Shown here piece after piece: positions 16,925 through 24,747 of a stretch of 64,000 nt of DNA. The first letter of the stretch is position 1; each line of letters begins with the position of its first letter. The notes under the pieces are model-generated. The model saw only the letters and a program-made list of their open reading frames with translations. It had not been told where the DNA came from and did no database searches. Source of the DNA: CAYMUN01 sp964393835 (GTDB taxonomy: Bacteria > Patescibacteriota > Saccharimonadia > Saccharimonadales > UBA4665). The DNA is taken from NCBI GenBank assembly GCA_964393835.1, contig CAYMUN010000001.1, positions 26,184-90,183 on the forward strand, given 5' to 3'. Both the position numbers and the translations under genes were made by a program.

Positions 16925-17491
16925 CTACTCATAGAGATTATGGTACTTGGCATGCGCTTTGTCTAGAAAATCAGTTAGCTCTTGGATGAGGGCGGTGGCA
17001 GAATCATTAAAAGCGACCATTGAGCCGGTAGGCAGTGGTCGAGACAAATCCATCAGGGTTTTTATTTCATCGCTGATGCCGCCGGCGCCTTGCAGGAAAC
17101 CGACCGGAACGTCTGCTTCCATAGCGATAGTAAACTCGTGTAGGGTGCCGAGGCGGCCCCCCAGACTGACCACGGCGTCACTGGAAGTAATCAGTAGCAT
17201 GTCCCGGCCGACATAGTGCAGGCCAGTGTAGAGAATAGTGTCATAGGCATCCACCGGCAGGCGGTATTTCATGACGTGCTCAACCTTGGAAGCCGCCGGG
17301 CTAATGCCGACGCTCATGGTTCCGCCGGCTTTTTTGTATCCCTCGGCGGCATAATTCGGCAAGCCGATAGTAGCACCGGTCAGCAGCGCATGGCCGGCTT
17401 TGGCAATCGCCATGCCCAATTCGGCTGCTAGCAGCTTGCCTTCTTCGACACTGGCGCCTTTGGCTGCTCCGGAAACACAAATTTGATACAT
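16925..17491 (-). CDS. LOG-family / Rossmann nucleotide-binding protein
   Basis: This 188-residue protein has the SLOG/LOG Rossmann fold: QICVSGAAKG at the start, TGATIGLPNYAAEG in the middle and SLGGRLGTLHEF near residues 104-115. The last is close to the PGGxGTxxE motif of LOG phosphoribohydrolases, with the Glu kept, but the first Gly-Gly context is changed. It most resembles the TIGR00725-like group, whose substrate is unsettled, so cytokinin-type hydrolase activity should not be assumed. The start at 17491 follows AAAGGGTGGGT. It lies 16 bases after the 414-residue gene in one operon. Confidence 0.75.
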   Translation of the reverse strand: MYQICVSGAAKGASVEEGKLLAAELGMAIAKAGHALLTGATIGLPNYAAEGYKKAGGTMSVGISPAASKVEHVMKYRLPVDAYDTILYTGLHYVGRDMLLITSSDAVVSLGGRLGTLHEFTIAMEADVPVGFLQGAGGISDEIKTLMDLSRPLPTGSMVAFNDSATALIQELTDFLDKAHAKYHNLYE

Positions 17492-17507
17492 ACCCACCCT
17501 TTATTAT

Positions 17508-18752
17508 TTAGGCCGTTATGGCTTCCCGTGCTAATTCCGGCTGCAAAGTCGCCAAAACCGTTTGCTCTACTGTATCATGGCGCAGATATTGCAGTAACAA
17601 TTCGTGCCACAGGGATTGCTGGAAGTAATGAGCTACCCGACGCTCAAAAGGCAGCTGGTTGCAGTAATTCAAAGCGGCGTCGACGATATTAAGTGATACC
17701 GGCTGGTGATGGTGCAGCAGCCCCAAATGAGCGCTATTTTTCCAAAATTCAAAGCGTGGCTCAATCAGGCTGAGGGTGTGCTCAATCGGCTGCCAAGTCA
17801 TGTCTTCGAGCTGGATATGCGGCTCAAAAATTTCTTCTCGAAACCGTTCGGCGAGACGGGCGTAATAACGCTGTACGAGGTTCCAGGAAACCGGCTGATC
17901 AAGCAATTTAGCAGTTAGCTGCGGTTCTTCCACGGCCACGGTGCGTACGATAGAGCCGAAGTCCGGGCGAAACTGACACAGTTTCAAAAATGTGCTGCCG
18001 GCTTTAATTTGATTCAGCTCGTGCAGCGCCAGGCTCAAACTAACCGTCAACGCGCCAGGGGGCGCTTGGGCCGGTAAGGGTAAGAATACCAGGGCGCCGA
18101 GCTCTTTAAAACAAATCAGGTTGTGGCGGTCGCGACTGACGACACTAGCCGCCAGCTCACGCCAACGCGGTGAATCCGGCTGGATTAATATCAAACTGCG
18201 GTTTTCAAAATCAGCGGGCTGGAGCTGCTTGTACTGTTCGAGCAGCCGTTGTCGCCAACCGGCCCCTTCAATAAGCCAGGCAGCACTCAGGATTAGTACT
18301 GGCGGCTCGTGCTTTAAAAACGACTCTACCGAACGGTAGCCTAACTGTTTCATGGCCTTTTTGGGCGGCTGTTTTTTTATCATGCTCTTGAGGCGGCTGT
18401 TTTTTAGGGCGTAGCAGGCCTTAGAGTCCGGTAACTGCTTCAGCGCGTGAATCATGCCGGCCACGCCATCAGCTTCGGCCGAAACATGCGTGGCCGCCAT
18501 GGTGCGCAAGCGCTTAGTGAGCCAGGCGTCATCAGCCTTAATGCGTTCTTGCAGGGCGTGGTAGAGCTCCGGGGGCGTCGTATCTCGTGGATCAAGCCCC
18601 AGTTCTCGCAATTTAGCCTGAGCCGATTGCTGGACATGAGTCGTAAACCGGATGTCGGCGCTGCGATGAGCGCTCGCTGCTTCGAGGCGACGTAAACCCA
18701 TCCTAAATAACGGCTCCGGCGCCTGCAAAGCCTGCGACAAAAAACGGGTCAC
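17508..18752 (-). CDS. Unrecognised 414-residue protein
   Basis: I do not recognise this protein. It has no signal peptide and no clear membrane segment, is moderately basic in its first half and contains several Leu-rich helices. A segment near residues 148-165 (PPVLILSAAWLIEGAGW) and one near 225-240 (GALVFLPLPAQAPPG) look like buried strands, so a globular cytoplasmic protein is likely. It heads an operon with the LOG-family and prepilin-like genes. The GTG start at 18752 follows GAGGGAG at nine bases, and the stop of a 15-codon upstream frame overlaps it by four bases. The start in frame with conserved sequence cannot be checked here. Confidence 0.7.
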   Translation of the reverse strand: MTRFLSQALQAPEPLFRMGLRRLEAASAHRSADIRFTTHVQQSAQAKLRELGLDPRDTTPPELYHALQERIKADDAWLTKRLRTMAATHVSAEADGVAGMIHALKQLPDSKACYALKNSRLKSMIKKQPPKKAMKQLGYRSVESFLKHEPPVLILSAAWLIEGAGWRQRLLEQYKQLQPADFENRSLILIQPDSPRWRELAASVVSRDRHNLICFKELGALVFLPLPAQAPPGALTVSLSLALHELNQIKAGSTFLKLCQFRPDFGSIVRTVAVEEPQLTAKLLDQPVSWNLVQRYYARLAERFREEIFEPHIQLEDMTWQPIEHTLSLIEPRFEFWKNSAHLGLLHHHQPVSLNIVDAALNYCNQLPFERRVAHYFQQSLWHELLLQYLRHDTVEQTVLATLQPELAREAITA

Positions 18753-18796
18753 CGCAAGCTACTCCCTCTACTGCCCTTTTTGTGTTGCCTAAGCAT
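18749..18796 (-). CDS. Putative 15-residue leader peptide upstream of the 414-residue gene
   Basis: An ATG at 18796 with AAGGA six bases before it opens a frame MLRQHKKGSRGSSLR that ends in TGA overlapping the GTG of the next gene (GTGA). The peptide is very basic. The layout would couple translation of the main gene to this leader. Confidence 0.4.
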   Translation of the reverse strand: MLRQHKKGSRGSSLR

Positions 18797-19032
18797 ATAT
18801 ATTCCTTCAGTTACAGATTACCATAAGTGGCATACCAACAAAAGACTAAACCTCCCCGCACCTTGAATGATAGATTTGCCCAACCTGGAGTAATGTCCGG
18901 GGGTTCTGCCCTTGAAGCACAAAGTATGCAGATGCCTTACAATGCCTTACTTTGTAAGGCAAGCTTCCTATAACTACCGGTGGCCTTAGAGAACTATCAA
19001 GCGCAGCTTGAACTCATCGAGCGTAGTAAGGC
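18797..19032. other. Intergenic region with short hairpin and orphan coding-like tail
   Basis: This gap between pfkB and the 414-residue gene contains GCCTTACAA (18934-18942) facing TTGTAAGGC (18952-18960), plus a nested copy GCCTTAC at 18944. On the plus strand 18980-19036 reads VALENYQAQLELIERSKA and a stop, which looks protein-like but has no visible rest; it may be a gene remnant. Nothing else is recognisable. Confidence 0.35.
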
Positions 19033-20037
19033 TTAATTCATCCGTGTCGGACGGTACCAGTCGGGTGAATTTTTGAGATAGTGCTCCAGCTCTTTTTCTT
19101 TAAGCAGGCCGGCCTGAGCCCCGACCTTTTGCACCACGCTCATCGAATTAATCGGCGCCCACTGCAGAGCGCCCTCAATCGTATTGCCCTTGATAATGGC
19201 CGCCACAAAGGTCGAAGCGAATGAATCACCCGCCCCGGTGCGATCAACTGGCGGGCCCGGATCAGGATACAACGGCATTTGAAAACGGTTATTGCCATCA
19301 GAGGCATAGGCGCCGTTGGGCCCGTCGGTAATCACCACGATCCTCGGCCCCAAAGCATGTAATTTATTAAATAAATCATGCACGTCGTCGTGATTGCCGC
19401 CACCGACCAGCACGGCCTCTTCGCGGTTGAGCACCAGCACTTCGCTCCGGGCATAAATTCGTTGCAGGCGCTCGGCTCCAGCTTCCATCTGGAACGTCCC
19501 GGGTTGGAAAGCCAGCTTGACGTCCGGGTTATCATCCAGCCAATCGGCTACCTGGTCATGATATGGTATCGCCAGCTTACTAATAGAGCTAAAATAGGCC
19601 CACTGGGGCGTTTCGGCCGGATGCAAATGCGGCCAATGATAGTCATACTCTTCGTGTTTGATTAGGATAGTGCGCTCCTCTTTATACCAGAGGACGTAAT
19701 GGTAATTACTCTTTTTGCCGCGGTTGATACGCACAAAGCGGGTGTCGACATCTTGCTTGTCGAGGGCTTTGATCATATCCCGCCCATGGGTATCAGCCCC
19801 GACATTGGTCACAAAGGCGCTATCCAGGCCCAGCCGGGCAAAGGCCACGGCGGCATTGGCGGCATTGCCGACCGCCTCAATCACCTCCGCATGGTCAAAC
19901 GGCAGCTTGGTACCAAACGGCATGGCCAGCCATTTGCCCTGGTCATTCTCGTATGTCACCGCCTGATCGTCAAATAATTTAATAAATGCGTCGGTCACGA
20001 TGTCGCCGATACTCACCACATCTGGTTTGTCTGCCAC
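19033..20037 (-). CDS. PfkB family carbohydrate kinase
   Basis: This 334-residue sugar or nucleoside kinase has the ribokinase fold. The C-terminal PfkB signature DRTGAGDSFASTFVAAI contains the catalytic Asp, and the N-terminal part has SIGDIVTDAF and the GNAANAAVAFARLGL glycine-rich region. It lies 24 bases after the FBP aldolase gene, with AAGGGG before its GTG start, so a two-gene operon is likely. That context makes phosphorylation of a hexose phosphate or another sugar feeding the aldolase plausible, since no classical PfkA is in the window, but PfkB-family substrates cannot be read from sequence by eye. Confidence 0.88.
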   Translation of the reverse strand: MADKPDVVSIGDIVTDAFIKLFDDQAVTYENDQGKWLAMPFGTKLPFDHAEVIEAVGNAANAAVAFARLGLDSAFVTNVGADTHGRDMIKALDKQDVDTRFVRINRGKKSNYHYVLWYKEERTILIKHEEYDYHWPHLHPAETPQWAYFSSISKLAIPYHDQVADWLDDNPDVKLAFQPGTFQMEAGAERLQRIYARSEVLVLNREEAVLVGGGNHDDVHDLFNKLHALGPRIVVITDGPNGAYASDGNNRFQMPLYPDPGPPVDRTGAGDSFASTFVAAIIKGNTIEGALQWAPINSMSVVQKVGAQAGLLKEKELEHYLKNSPDWYRPTRMN

Positions 20038-20061
20038 TGCCCACCCCTTATGTTTTACTGC

Positions 20062-20988
20062 TTATGCTCTATAGTGTAGCACAGCCTTGTCGGCGGAATT
20101 GAAATCATCGAGCTTGCTTTCCACGACGGCTTGGACGGCAGGCACGACTTCTTTGCTTATCAACTTGGCAACCGAGTACTCTTTTGGGTTATCGGCCAGG
20201 ATTTTCTCTAGGGTGGTACGGTAGGCGTAGCGCATATCACTGTTGATATTCACCTTGGTTACGCCGATCTTTACGGCGTCGCGAAAGTAGTGTCCTGGCG
20301 TGTCACTGCCGCCGTGCAGCGAGATGTTGCATTCAGCGGCCCAGCGCAATTTCTCCAGCAGCTCCAGGTCAAGTACCTTGGGCACCGGGTATTTACCATG
20401 GAGATTGCCGATGGCCGCCGCAAAGGTATCGATACCGGTCGCCTCGACAAAAGCCTTCATTCCCTCGGGCGTACTAAAAGTTTTTTTAATTTCATCATAA
20501 TCAATCTTTTCGGCATGGACATTGGAACTACCGCCAAAGTAATGGGGCTCACTCTCGACCAGCGCGCCAGTCAGCTGAGCGTATTCCACCACTTCTCGAG
20601 TAGCAGCGATAATCTCCTCATCGGAAGCGTCGTGGTCGGCCTGGCTGACATCAATATGAATGAATTCAAAGCCGGCCTCGATACCGTCTTTGGCGGCTTC
20701 GACGCTGGGACTGTGATCGAGGTTGATATAAATCTCGACGCCATACTGATATTTAAAGTTATCGACCATATCGCGGACGTTTTCCAGCCCGATATCATCA
20801 ACTTCGCCCTGGCTAACTTCGACGAGAACCGGAGCGTTTTTGGCAGCGGCGGCCTGGACGACTGCCCGCAGGGTAGCTTCATCGTCGAGATTAAAGGCGC
20901 CAAAGGCCCATTTCTCGACGCGGGCCTGGGCCATGCGTTCTCTAGCCTGGGCGCAGTTGCGCCGCATTTCTCTCAGTGTTAAAGGCAT
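20062..20988 (-). CDS. fba: Class II fructose-bisphosphate aldolase
   Basis: This 308-residue zinc aldolase splits or joins fructose 1,6-bisphosphate in glycolysis. It shows KWAFGAFNLDD near residue 26, the INLDHSPSVEAAKDG region near 88-102 with the Asp-His pair, a zinc His in AIGNLHGKYP near 196, and ISLHGGSDTPGHYF near 218-231. SEPHYFGGSSN with Glu lies between them. The -10 box TATACT ends six bases before the ATG, and the octamer GCATAAGC sits just upstream, as it does before gap. The gene diverges from the 160-residue gene at 21048. Confidence 0.93.
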   Translation of the reverse strand: MPLTLREMRRNCAQARERMAQARVEKWAFGAFNLDDEATLRAVVQAAAAKNAPVLVEVSQGEVDDIGLENVRDMVDNFKYQYGVEIYINLDHSPSVEAAKDGIEAGFEFIHIDVSQADHDASDEEIIAATREVVEYAQLTGALVESEPHYFGGSSNVHAEKIDYDEIKKTFSTPEGMKAFVEATGIDTFAAAIGNLHGKYPVPKVLDLELLEKLRWAAECNISLHGGSDTPGHYFRDAVKIGVTKVNINSDMRYAYRTTLEKILADNPKEYSVAKLISKEVVPAVQAVVESKLDDFNSADKAVLHYRA

Positions 20989-20994
20989 AGCGGC

Positions 20995-21023
20995 AGTATA
21001 GCCGCTTATGCTTGCAAAACCAA
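20995..21023 (-). promoter_or_regulatory. fba promoter
   Basis: TTGGTT and TATACT lie 17 bases apart on the minus strand; the -10 ends six bases before the ATG. The spacer contains GCATAAGC, and the -35 abuts that of the divergent gene. Confidence 0.6.
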
Positions 21024-21040
21024 GTCAATAAATATATAGT
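21012..21040 (+). promoter_or_regulatory. Promoter of the 160-residue gene
   Basis: TTGCAA and TATAGT are separated by 17 bases, and the -10 box ends seven bases before the ATG at 21048. Confidence 0.65.
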
Positions 21041-21052
21041 GACATATATGTC
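21041..21052. promoter_or_regulatory. Palindrome GACATATATGTC over a start codon
   Basis: This perfect 12-base palindrome covers the predicted transcription start and the ATG at 21048. A protein bound here would block a leaderless gene completely. Confidence 0.45.
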
Positions 21053-21530
21053 CGATAAATTCAAAGGCGGCCTAGAGCTCCTCAAACCTCTCGACGAGGC
21101 CTGCGACTCACATGAGGCCATTGGCCTGTGGTGGGCGGGTGTTATACTCAGTGCCCGTTTTAAGGCTCCCGGCCGTGAGAGCCCGGATCCGATTCGCCGG
21201 GCATTGGCGATCATCCTGGAGGAACAAAAAAAGAGTGATCTTTTAGAGACCCAGCATCTCGAGGTCATGAGCAAGATTGGCGGTTTTGCGACGGCCGTAG
21301 CCCACCTTTCCCGCACCAATGAATTAATTGTTATTGGTGCCGATTATACTCCGGACGCTACTTTGACTGAGGCGGCACAGCTAGCTGATCTGGGAGTGCT
21401 GGTGGAGCACAATCTTTTCCCATACAAAAGTGCCACCCTTAATCATGGATCTCATGTTGTTGGCCGAGAGGGCGAGAGAAGCCCCGTGCAGCAAATCTGG
21501 CCGCCCGAAGCACTTCCTCCCGCAGCTTAA
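21048..21530 (+). CDS. Unrecognised 160-residue protein
   Basis: I do not recognise this protein. It is soluble, starts MSDKFKGGLELLKPLDEACD and contains helical stretches such as HEAIGLWWAGVILSARF and LEVMSKIGGFATAVAHLSR, ending in a Pro-rich tail. The second half, ELIVIGADYTPDATLTEAAQ, could form a small alpha/beta domain. The promoter fits a start at 21048 rather than the upstream in-frame TTG at 21012, which lies within the -35 box. It diverges from fba and ends on a TTAA shared with the stop of the transketolase gene. Confidence 0.7.
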   Translation: MSDKFKGGLELLKPLDEACDSHEAIGLWWAGVILSARFKAPGRESPDPIRRALAIILEEQKKSDLLETQHLEVMSKIGGFATAVAHLSRTNELIVIGADYTPDATLTEAAQLADLGVLVEHNLFPYKSATLNHGSHVVGREGERSPVQQIWPPEALPPAA

Positions 21531-22498
21531 CTTATTTTGAGAACGGCGTGGGCCGCCAAGTGGATGTGTTTGGCGTCGAGGCCGAAGTATTCGTATAACT
21601 CGGCTGGGGAGCCGGATTCGCCGAAGCGATCCTGCATACCGATGCGTTTCATTGGCGTCGGACAGGCTTCGCTTAATAGCTCGGCGATGGCACCACCGAG
21701 GCCGCCGATAATTTGACCCTCTTCGGCGGTGACGACATGGCCGGTCTTACGGACGCTTTTTAGGATAGTCTCAGTATCCAACGGTTTAATAGTCGATATA
21801 TGAATAACTTCGGCTTCGATACCATCTTTGTACAGCAATTCGGCTGCCAGCAGCGCCTGGTAGGTCATGGTACCGGTAGCCATCAGCGTGATGTCGGCAC
21901 CTTTTGCAAAGACGTATGCCTGACCGATTTTGAACGGGGTCTGGGCGGTAGTGATAATCGGTGTCGCTTCGCGGGCTAGGCGCAAGTAATTGGGCCGCTT
22001 GTCAGCCGCCATAGCCAGCGTGGCTTTTTCGGCTTCCACGCTGTCACAAGGCGCGATAACCACCATGTTGGGTAAGACGCGCATCAGAGCGACGTCCTCG
22101 AGCATTTGATGGGTAGCACCATCGGGGCCCACACTGACGCCGGCATGGCTGCCAACGACTTTGACCGGCCGATCATTGAGGCAAATGGTAGTGCGGATCT
22201 GCTCCCAGTTACGTCCGGGACTAAAAGCGGCATAGGATGACACAAACGGAATTTTGCCCATCGCTGCCATGCCAGCTCCAACTGTCACGAGATTTTGTTC
22301 GGCGACGCCTATTTCGACGAAACGGTCAGGGAATTCCGCCTTGAACAAGCTCATTTGGGTCGAATCAGTCAGATCGGCGCAGGCCGCCACGACATTTTCA
22401 TCGCGTTTGCCGGCTTCCAGCAAGCCTTTGCCGAAACCCTTGCGAATCGGCTCGCTCTCCAGCTTGCCCGTGATATCAATTAGGTGCATGTCGCTCAT
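21527..22498 (-). CDS. Transketolase, C-terminal subunit
   Basis: This 323-residue protein is the pyrimidine-binding and C-terminal half of a split transketolase, which moves two-carbon units between sugar phosphates in the pentose phosphate pathway. It includes NVVAACADLTDSTQM, the catalytic region ERFVEIGVAEQNLVTVGAGM-like block (here DRFVEIGVAEQNLVTVGAGM) with the Glu that activates thiamine diphosphate, and a C-terminal domain with HVVTAEEGQIIGGLGGAIAE. The N-terminal partner is at 22802-23656. The ATG overlaps the small membrane protein gene by four bases. Confidence 0.92.
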   Translation of the reverse strand: MSDMHLIDITGKLESEPIRKGFGKGLLEAGKRDENVVAACADLTDSTQMSLFKAEFPDRFVEIGVAEQNLVTVGAGMAAMGKIPFVSSYAAFSPGRNWEQIRTTICLNDRPVKVVGSHAGVSVGPDGATHQMLEDVALMRVLPNMVVIAPCDSVEAEKATLAMAADKRPNYLRLAREATPIITTAQTPFKIGQAYVFAKGADITLMATGTMTYQALLAAELLYKDGIEAEVIHISTIKPLDTETILKSVRKTGHVVTAEEGQIIGGLGGAIAELLSEACPTPMKRIGMQDRFGESGSPAELYEYFGLDAKHIHLAAHAVLKIS

Positions 22499-22809
22499 GT
22501 CGTCACCTTACGACTGGTCATCCGCCAAGCCGCCGTAAACAAGCTATACGTCAAAGCAACAGACAGGCCAAACAAGATAAGGAATAGTAGATCCCCGGCA
22601 TTGATCCCGCGTTTGCCACACGTGACAATATGGAGGCCGTTGTTATTGGTGCTGCATGGGCGAAAGGCCGCTAGGTCAATCAACAGTAACCGGCCGGTGG
22701 CATAGGGCACCAGTAAACTAATAAAGCTGGCTATCCAGCTCAACCCGATTATGGCCGGCGAACGGCGCTCGGCAAACTGGCCATTGCGTTTGCGTTTTGC
22801 CTTATTCAT
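22495..22809 (-). CDS. Small membrane protein between the transketolase halves
   Basis: This 104-residue protein starts MNKAKRKRNGQFAERRSPAI and has two membrane segments, about residues 18-42 and 73-94, joined by an outside loop with two cysteines (FRPCSTNNN and VTCGKRG) that could form a disulfide. I do not recognise a family. It overlaps the upstream transketolase subunit by eight bases and the downstream one by four bases, so it is tightly coupled with both. An upstream in-frame start at 22890 would lie inside the transketolase gene and is unlikely. Confidence 0.7.
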   Translation of the reverse strand: MNKAKRKRNGQFAERRSPAIIGLSWIASFISLLVPYATGRLLLIDLAAFRPCSTNNNGLHIVTCGKRGINAGDLLFLILFGLSVALTYSLFTAAWRMTSRKVTT

Positions 22810-23656
22810 GTTCACTCCGAATTTTGCCACCGAGAGTGCGCAGCTCGTGGAGGGCTTTTTTAGCCTGCTCATGGTTGGGCGGGGCGCCATGCCAGTGAAA
22901 ATCGTACTCCATGAAATCCACCCCTTTACCGGGAATAGTATGGGCGATAATCATAATCGGCTTCTCAACGATAGCTTTAGCCATGGCGCAAGCGTCGATG
23001 ACGGCTTCGATATCGTTACCGTTGATTTCCAACACATGCCAGCCAAAGGCTTCCCATTTTTCCTTTAAATCTTCCAGCGGCATGACTGCTTCGGTGGGCC
23101 CGTCAATCTGGATATTGTTGCGGTCAATGATGCCGATGACATTATTGAGCTTATATTTGCCGGCCAGCATGGCGGCTTCCCAGATATTACCCTCGTCGAG
23201 TTCACCGTCGCCCATGACTACGTAGACCCAGCGATGCTGCTGGTTGTTCATCCGTAGAGCCAACGCCATGCCACAAGCTTGGCTCAAGCCACAACCTAAG
23301 GGGCCACTGGTGGTTTCCATGCCTGGCAGGCGCGTACGCTCCGGGTGACCCTGCAAGCGTGAGCCCAGCTGGCGCAGTGTCAACAGCTCTTTACGGTCAA
23401 AGTAACCGACGTTGGCCATGGTGGCATAGCGCACGGGTACGCAGTGACCATTGCTCAGCAACAGCATGTCACGCTCTTCCCAATCCGGGTTTTTGGGATC
23501 GTGCTTCATAACGTCAAAATACAGAGCCGTAAATATATCAGCTAGCCCTAAGGGCCCGGCGCTGTGACCACTGCCGGCGTGCTCCAGCATACGGATGATA
23601 TCCTCCCGGATATCATTGGCAATAGTCTCCAGTCGCTCCAGTGGTAATTTTTGCAT
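22802..23656 (-). CDS. Transketolase, N-terminal subunit
   Basis: This 284-residue protein is the thiamine-diphosphate-binding half of a split transketolase. The cofactor motif GDGELDEGNIWEAAM near residue 149, followed by NNVIGIIDRNN, binds the pyrophosphate through a metal ion. GHSAGPLGLADI and GPLGCGLSQACGMALA are also typical. Splitting of transketolase into two genes is known in archaea and several bacteria. It is the third last gene of an operon running rpiB, rpiB-like, rpe, transketolase N, membrane protein, transketolase C. Confidence 0.93.
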   Translation of the reverse strand: MQKLPLERLETIANDIREDIIRMLEHAGSGHSAGPLGLADIFTALYFDVMKHDPKNPDWEERDMLLLSNGHCVPVRYATMANVGYFDRKELLTLRQLGSRLQGHPERTRLPGMETTSGPLGCGLSQACGMALALRMNNQQHRWVYVVMGDGELDEGNIWEAAMLAGKYKLNNVIGIIDRNNIQIDGPTEAVMPLEDLKEKWEAFGWHVLEINGNDIEAVIDACAMAKAIVEKPIMIIAHTIPGKGVDFMEYDFHWHGAPPNHEQAKKALHELRTLGGKIRSEHE

Positions 23657-23659
23657 GTT

Positions 23660-24295
23660 CTAGACCTTAGTCATTACTGATTTCAGTTTAGCATAAGCTT
23701 CGGCAGGGGCTGGGGAATTTTGAACATACCCCCCGACATTGAGGACATCGATGCCGGCCCGGATAAGCGCCGCGGCGTTGTGGTCGTCGATACCGCCGTC
23801 CCAGCCGATTTCCGCGTCCGGGTGATGATCCCGGATTTTTTTGACTTTATCGAGTAGAGCCAGATCGGCTACCCCGCCATGTTTGCCAAGGTCACCGCTA
23901 AAAACCAGGACGTGATCAAAACTGTGCATAATCTGGTAGGCGTATTCCACGGGGGTATCGGCCAAAATTGCCAAGCCCGTTTTGATATCATGCTCGTGCA
24001 AGCGGGCGGCAAAGTCCATATGATGGACGTCAGCTTCGTTGTGAATCACCACCAAATGCGGTTTTAGCGTAATAAGTTGATCGAGCTGACTCATTGGCTT
24101 TTGATACATCAGGTGAATATCGGCCAGGATTTCATGTGGCCACCAGATCTGCTCCAGGCCAGGTGAGATGGTCGGCGCGAATTCACCATCCATAAGATCG
24201 ATGTGCACGCGCTTGGCAAACGGTATGATTCGCTCCATTTGAGTTCGGTATTGATGCGGGTCGTAAGCCGTGACCGTTGGGCAAATAATTGCCAT
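23660..24295 (-). CDS. rpe: Ribulose-phosphate 3-epimerase
   Basis: This 211-residue TIM-barrel enzyme interconverts ribulose 5-phosphate and xylulose 5-phosphate. The metal-binding HIDLMDGEFAPT near residues 31-42 holds the first His-Asp pair, LVVIHNEADVHHM follows, and IGWDGGIDDHNAAALIRAG near 167 gives the second catalytic Asp and the phosphate site. LVFSGDLGKHGG replaces the usual MxVxPGxxGQ loop, so the phosphate-side loop is divergent. It lies between the rpiB-like gene and the transketolase subunits, in keeping with one pentose phosphate operon. Confidence 0.87.
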   Translation of the reverse strand: MAIICPTVTAYDPHQYRTQMERIIPFAKRVHIDLMDGEFAPTISPGLEQIWWPHEILADIHLMYQKPMSQLDQLITLKPHLVVIHNEADVHHMDFAARLHEHDIKTGLAILADTPVEYAYQIMHSFDHVLVFSGDLGKHGGVADLALLDKVKKIRDHHPDAEIGWDGGIDDHNAAALIRAGIDVLNVGGYVQNSPAPAEAYAKLKSVMTKV

Positions 24296-24297
24296 GG

Positions 24298-24747
24298 TTA
24301 GGCCAGGAGGTTATCGAGTTGTTGGATACGACGGGCCATTTCGGGAGTTTCCTCATATGGTGTAGCCAGCCAAGTAGCCATTACCGAGCCGGCTTCCTCC
24401 AAGGAGAGATAGGTGGCTGATAGACAGAGCACATTACTGTTTTCATTAGTGCGGGCGGTGCGGGCGGCACTGGCATTCCAGCACAAACTGGCGCGAATGC
24501 CTTTAAATCGATTGGCTGCCATGCACATGCCCTGGCCGCTGCCGGATAGCAAAATCCCTCGAGTCTCGGGGTCATTGGCGATGAGAAGCTGCTGGGCGAC
24601 CTTAGCGGCGAATTCCGTAAAGTCGTCATTGGGATCCAGATGCGCATTGCCCTGGTCAATTACCTCATGACCAGCCTGCTGCAAAGCTAAGGCTAATTTG
24701 TCTTTGTACTCCATGCCGGTATGGTCGGCCCCGATAATAACCTTCAC
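24298..24747 (-). CDS. RpiB-like protein lacking catalytic residues
   Basis: This 149-residue protein has the RpiB/LacAB fold, with IIGADHTGMEYKDKL at the start and GILLSGSGQGMCMAANRFKG in the middle. It lacks the known catalytic residues: the Cys position of E. coli RpiB is Ser (LLSGSG), the Glu position of the mycobacterial type is Met (GSGQGM), the ring-opening His of the HNDANVL motif is Asn (NENSNVL), and the first Arg of the RHxxR phosphate motif is missing (EMARR). I infer a non-catalytic or altered partner of the RpiB at 24744-25241, perhaps forming a mixed complex as LacA and LacB do. The two genes overlap by four bases. Confidence 0.8.
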   Translation of the reverse strand: MKVIIGADHTGMEYKDKLALALQQAGHEVIDQGNAHLDPNDDFTEFAAKVAQQLLIANDPETRGILLSGSGQGMCMAANRFKGIRASLCWNASAARTARTNENSNVLCLSATYLSLEEAGSVMATWLATPYEETPEMARRIQQLDNLLA

